From NCBI GenBank assembly GCA_045639045.1, contig JAZUCI010000161.1:1-7659 (forward strand): a DNA stretch of 7,659 bases, written 5' to 3'. Of the stretch, positions 5,293 through 7,659 are shown piece after piece (position 1 is the first letter of the stretch; every line of letters starts with the position of its first letter). The DNA comes from SIG402 sp045639045 (GTDB lineage: Bacteria; Bacillota; Clostridia; Christensenellales; Borkfalkiaceae). The translations under genes and the position numbers were made by a program. The notes below the pieces were generated by a model. That model was not told the DNA's origin and did not search any database. It saw nothing but the letters and a program-made list of their open reading frames with translations.

Positions 5293-7659
5293 ATTCCTTA
5301 CCTGCCATGTTTTTGTATGCAGCAAGGCGTTTAGCGTTTTCCTTTTCAGCGCGGTCAAACAATTCTTCCGCCATTTCGGGGTTTTGTTTTTTCAGCGCGG
5401 TGTATCTTGCTTCGCCAAGGATGAAGTCCTTATAGCTTGCGGTGGGTTCCTTGCTATCCAAGGTGAAGGGATTTACGCCTTCGGGAGCATCGGGGTTGAA
5501 GCGGTAGCAATGCCAGTAGCCTGCTTCTACAGCCTTCTTTTCTTCCAACTGAGAATTGCTCATGTTAATACCGTGGTTGATGCAGGGTGCGTAGCAGATA
5601 ACAAGCGAAGGTCCGTCGTACTTTTCAGCTTCGGTGATAGCGGTTAAGAATTGTTGATCGTTGTAACCCATAGCGCATTGTGCAACGTAAACGTAGCCGT
5701 AGCTCATTGCCATCATGCCAAGGTCCTTCTTCTTAACGCGTTTACCGGATGCAGCGAACTTAGCAACCGAACCGGTGGGGGTTGCCTTACTTGCTTGGCC
5801 GCCCGTGTTGGAGTAAACTTCGGTATCCAAAACAAGAACGTTTACGTCTTCGCCCATAGCAAGAACGTGGTCTAAGCCGCCGTAACCGATATCGTATGCC
5901 CAGCCGTCGCCACCGAAGATCCAAATGGACTTCTTAATTAAGCAATCTTCCGCAGCTTTAATTTTGTTAAGAACTGCTTTCAGTTTGCCCGAAGCAGCAG
6001 CGATTGCGCTATCAATGTTAGCCTTAATAACGGCAGCGGTTTCCTTGCTGATTTCCGCGTTCTTGCGGTTTTCGGACCATTTCACGAACGCGTCGCGAAT
6101 GTCGCCTTCTACGCCAAGGTCAAGCGCGGTTTGAATTTCCGCAGCAAGCTTTGCACGGCGAGCGCCGTAAGCCAAGTTGTAGCCGTAACCGAATTCCGCG
6201 TTGTCTTCAAACAAGCTGTTTGCCCAAGCGGGGCCGCAGCCTTCCTTATTGGTGGTGTAGGGGCAGGTGGGTGCAGAACCGCCGTAGATGGAGGAGCAAC
6301 CCGTTGCGTTAGCAACTAACATTCTATCGCCGAACATTTGGGTGATAACCTTAACGTAGGGGGTTTCGCCACAGCCTGCGCAAGCGCCCGAGAATTCGAA
6401 CAAGGGTTGGTTGAATTGGCTACCCTTAACCGAAGTTGCTTTGAAGTTGGAAGTATCCACTTTGGGAAGTTGTTCGCTGAATTCGTAGTTTACGGTTTCT
6501 TCTGCTACAAGCGAAGCAAGGGGAACCATTTCCAGCGCTTTGTTCTTGCTGGGGCAAACGTTTGCGCAAACGCCGCAACCCATGCAATCCAGGGGAGATA
6601 CTTGCATACGGAAGGTGTAACCCTTCTTACCGATAGCCGCCTTGGTGGTGAAGGATGCGGGAACTTCCGCAGTTTCTTCTACGAGTACAGGGCGGATACA
6701 TGCGTGCGGGCACACGAACGCGCACTTGTTACATTGGATACAGTTTTCAGCAATCCACTTGGGAACCTTAACTGCAACGCCGCGTTTTTCAAATTGGGTG
6801 GTGCCGGTGGGAACCGAACCGTCCGCATTGAAAGCGGAAACGGGAAGTTTGTCCCCTTCTTGTACCAAAATGGGATGAACAACGTTTTTGAAGTATTCGT
6901 TGTTTGCAACTTCCGCCATGGGCGCGCCTTCACCAGCGGTTGCCCAAGATTCGGGATATGCGATTTCCTTTAAGCCTGCGATTGCGTTATCAATAGCGGC
7001 GTAGTTCATTTGAACGACTGCGTCACCCTTCTTAGCAAAGGACTTTTTAGCAGCTGCTTTCATGTAGTTTTCCGCATCCTTGTAGGGAAGGATGTTTTGG
7101 TTTAAGTAGAAGAACGCCGCTTGCATGATGGTGTTCGTTCTACCGCCAAGGCCGATGCCCGCCGCAATAGAAATTGCGTTGATGTTGTACATCTTCAATT
7201 TCTTCTTAGCGATTTGGCGCTTCATTTCAACGGGAAGGTTTGCTTCCAACGCTTCCAAGGTTTCCCAGGGGGAGTTGAGAAGGAAGGTACCGCCTTCGTT
7301 GATATCCGAAAGCATATCGTAACGGGTTACGTACGAGGGGTTGTGGCAAGCAATAAAGTCTGCCGCGTCGATAAGGTAGGAAGATTGAATGGGGGTTTTA
7401 CCAAAACGCAAGTGCGAAATGGTGATACCGCCCGACTTCTTACTGTCGTATACGAAGTAGCCTTGCGCGTAAAGATCGGTGTGGTCACCGATAATTTTGA
7501 TGGAGTTCTTGTTTGCACCAACCGTACCGTCAGAGCCCAAACCGTAGAACTTACAGCTAACCGTGCCCTTAGGCGCAGCAACGTACTTTTTGCTGAAATC
7601 CAAGGAGGTCTTGGTTACGTCGTCGTAAATACCAACGGTGAAGTGGTTCTTGGGGTTCT
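5291..7659 (-). CDS. nifJ: Pyruvate:ferredoxin (flavodoxin) oxidoreductase, 5'-truncated
   Basis: Oxidatively decarboxylates pyruvate with CoA to acetyl-CoA and CO2, passing electrons to ferredoxin; a central cytoplasmic enzyme of anaerobic fermentation. The frame runs off the right edge: residues before the TTG at 7603 (NPKNHFTVGIYDDVTKTS) are normal family sequence, so that TTG is not a start. 788 codons are visible of about 1170 usual; the N-terminal pyruvate-binding part is outside. Numbering from the first full codon: gamma domain (about 1-230) with GLGSDGTVGANK; 2x[4Fe-4S] domain with C306-C309-C312-C316 and C358-C361-C364-C368; thiamine-diphosphate domain with C426-x2-C429, C454 and C692 as likely proximal-cluster ligands, GDGWAYDIG (583-591) and SNTGGQ (616-621) for cofactor and Mg binding. 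All expected motifs are intact. It converges on the defence cassette and shares its terminator; its promoter is off-window. Confidence 0.96.
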   Translation of the reverse strand, partial: NPKNHFTVGIYDDVTKTSLDFSKKYVAAPKGTVSCKFYGLGSDGTVGANKNSIKIIGDHTDLYAQGYFVYDSKKSGGITISHLRFGKTPIQSSYLIDAADFIACHNPSYVTRYDMLSDINEGGTFLLNSPWETLEALEANLPVEMKRQIAKKKLKMYNINAISIAAGIGLGGRTNTIMQAAFFYLNQNILPYKDAENYMKAAAKKSFAKKGDAVVQMNYAAIDNAIAGLKEIAYPESWATAGEGAPMAEVANNEYFKNVVHPILVQEGDKLPVSAFNADGSVPTGTTQFEKRGVAVKVPKWIAENCIQCNKCAFVCPHACIRPVLVEETAEVPASFTTKAAIGKKGYTFRMQVSPLDCMGCGVCANVCPSKNKALEMVPLASLVAEETVNYEFSEQLPKVDTSNFKATSVKGSQFNQPLFEFSGACAGCGETPYVKVITQMFGDRMLVANATGCSSIYGGSAPTCPYTTNKEGCGPAWANSLFEDNAEFGYGYNLAYGARRAKLAAEIQTALDLGVEGDIRDAFVKWSENRKNAEISKETAAVIKANIDSAIAAASGKLKAVLNKIKAAEDCLIKKSIWIFGGDGWAYDIGYGGLDHVLAMGEDVNVLVLDTEVYSNTGGQASKATPTGSVAKFAASGKRVKKKDLGMMAMSYGYVYVAQCAMGYNDQQFLTAITEAEKYDGPSLVICYAPCINHGINMSNSQLEEKKAVEAGYWHCYRFNPDAPEGVNPFTLDSKEPTASYKDFILGEARYTALKKQNPEMAEELFDRAEKENAKRLAAYKNMAGKE

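Noticed and set aside
6191..6484. Three GAATTC sites in nifJ and none noticed in the cassette, taken as a hint of EcoRI specificity
   Set aside because: Family membership does not fix the recognition site, and a by-eye count in a short window has no statistical weight.
6338..6973. 211-codon + strand open frame opposite nifJ
   Set aside because: It lies wholly antisense to the iron-sulphur and neighbouring domains of nifJ, has no recognisable domains, and reflects codon bias on the coding strand.

Overview
The window looks like a chromosomal piece of an anaerobic Clostridia-type Bacillota, probably an uncultured gut or rumen lineage. This is inferred from a large single-chain pyruvate:ferredoxin oxidoreductase, a secreted multidomain glycoside hydrolase with a Pro/Ser/Thr/Val linker, U-tract intrinsic terminators, and short GC-rich palindromic repeats of a style common in gut Clostridia. 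No rRNA, tRNA, CRISPR array or transposase was seen, so genus-level placement is not possible.

Layout. (1) Positions 1-2243, + strand: the 3' part of an extracellular glycoside hydrolase. A VAPS/VTPS repeat linker is followed by two MBG-type beta-sandwich domains and a clan GH-A-like catalytic barrel. The reading frame is open from the window edge, so the GTG at 237 is not the real start. (2) Positions 2244-2983 hold no convincing protein gene but much structure: the hydrolase terminator, a mosaic of palindromic repeats, a bidirectional terminator, a good sigma-A-type promoter, and a roughly 190-nt structured leader. The leader has a 19-bp perfect inverted repeat and a strong UUCG-capped terminator. 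(3) Positions 2984-5173, + strand: a tight two-gene unit of an EcoRI-family adenine-N6 DNA methyltransferase and a DUF262-HNH nuclease, read as a putative restriction-modification-like defence system. (4) A bidirectional terminator at 5188-5217 separates this unit from (5) the convergent, 5'-truncated nifJ/por gene for pyruvate:ferredoxin oxidoreductase, 5291-7659 on the - strand.

The most interesting part is the defence cassette and its leader. The cassette is visibly more AT-rich than both flanks and is bounded by terminators, as expected of an acquired module. In the leader, the right arm of the 19-bp inverted repeat (2881-2890) can pair either with the left arm at the transcript's 5' end or with the 3' arm of the terminator just upstream of the methyltransferase. 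These pairings exclude each other. This is the layout of a transcription attenuator (anti-antiterminator, antiterminator, terminator), suggesting the system is conditionally expressed. The pairings are seen in the sequence; the regulatory reading is inference.
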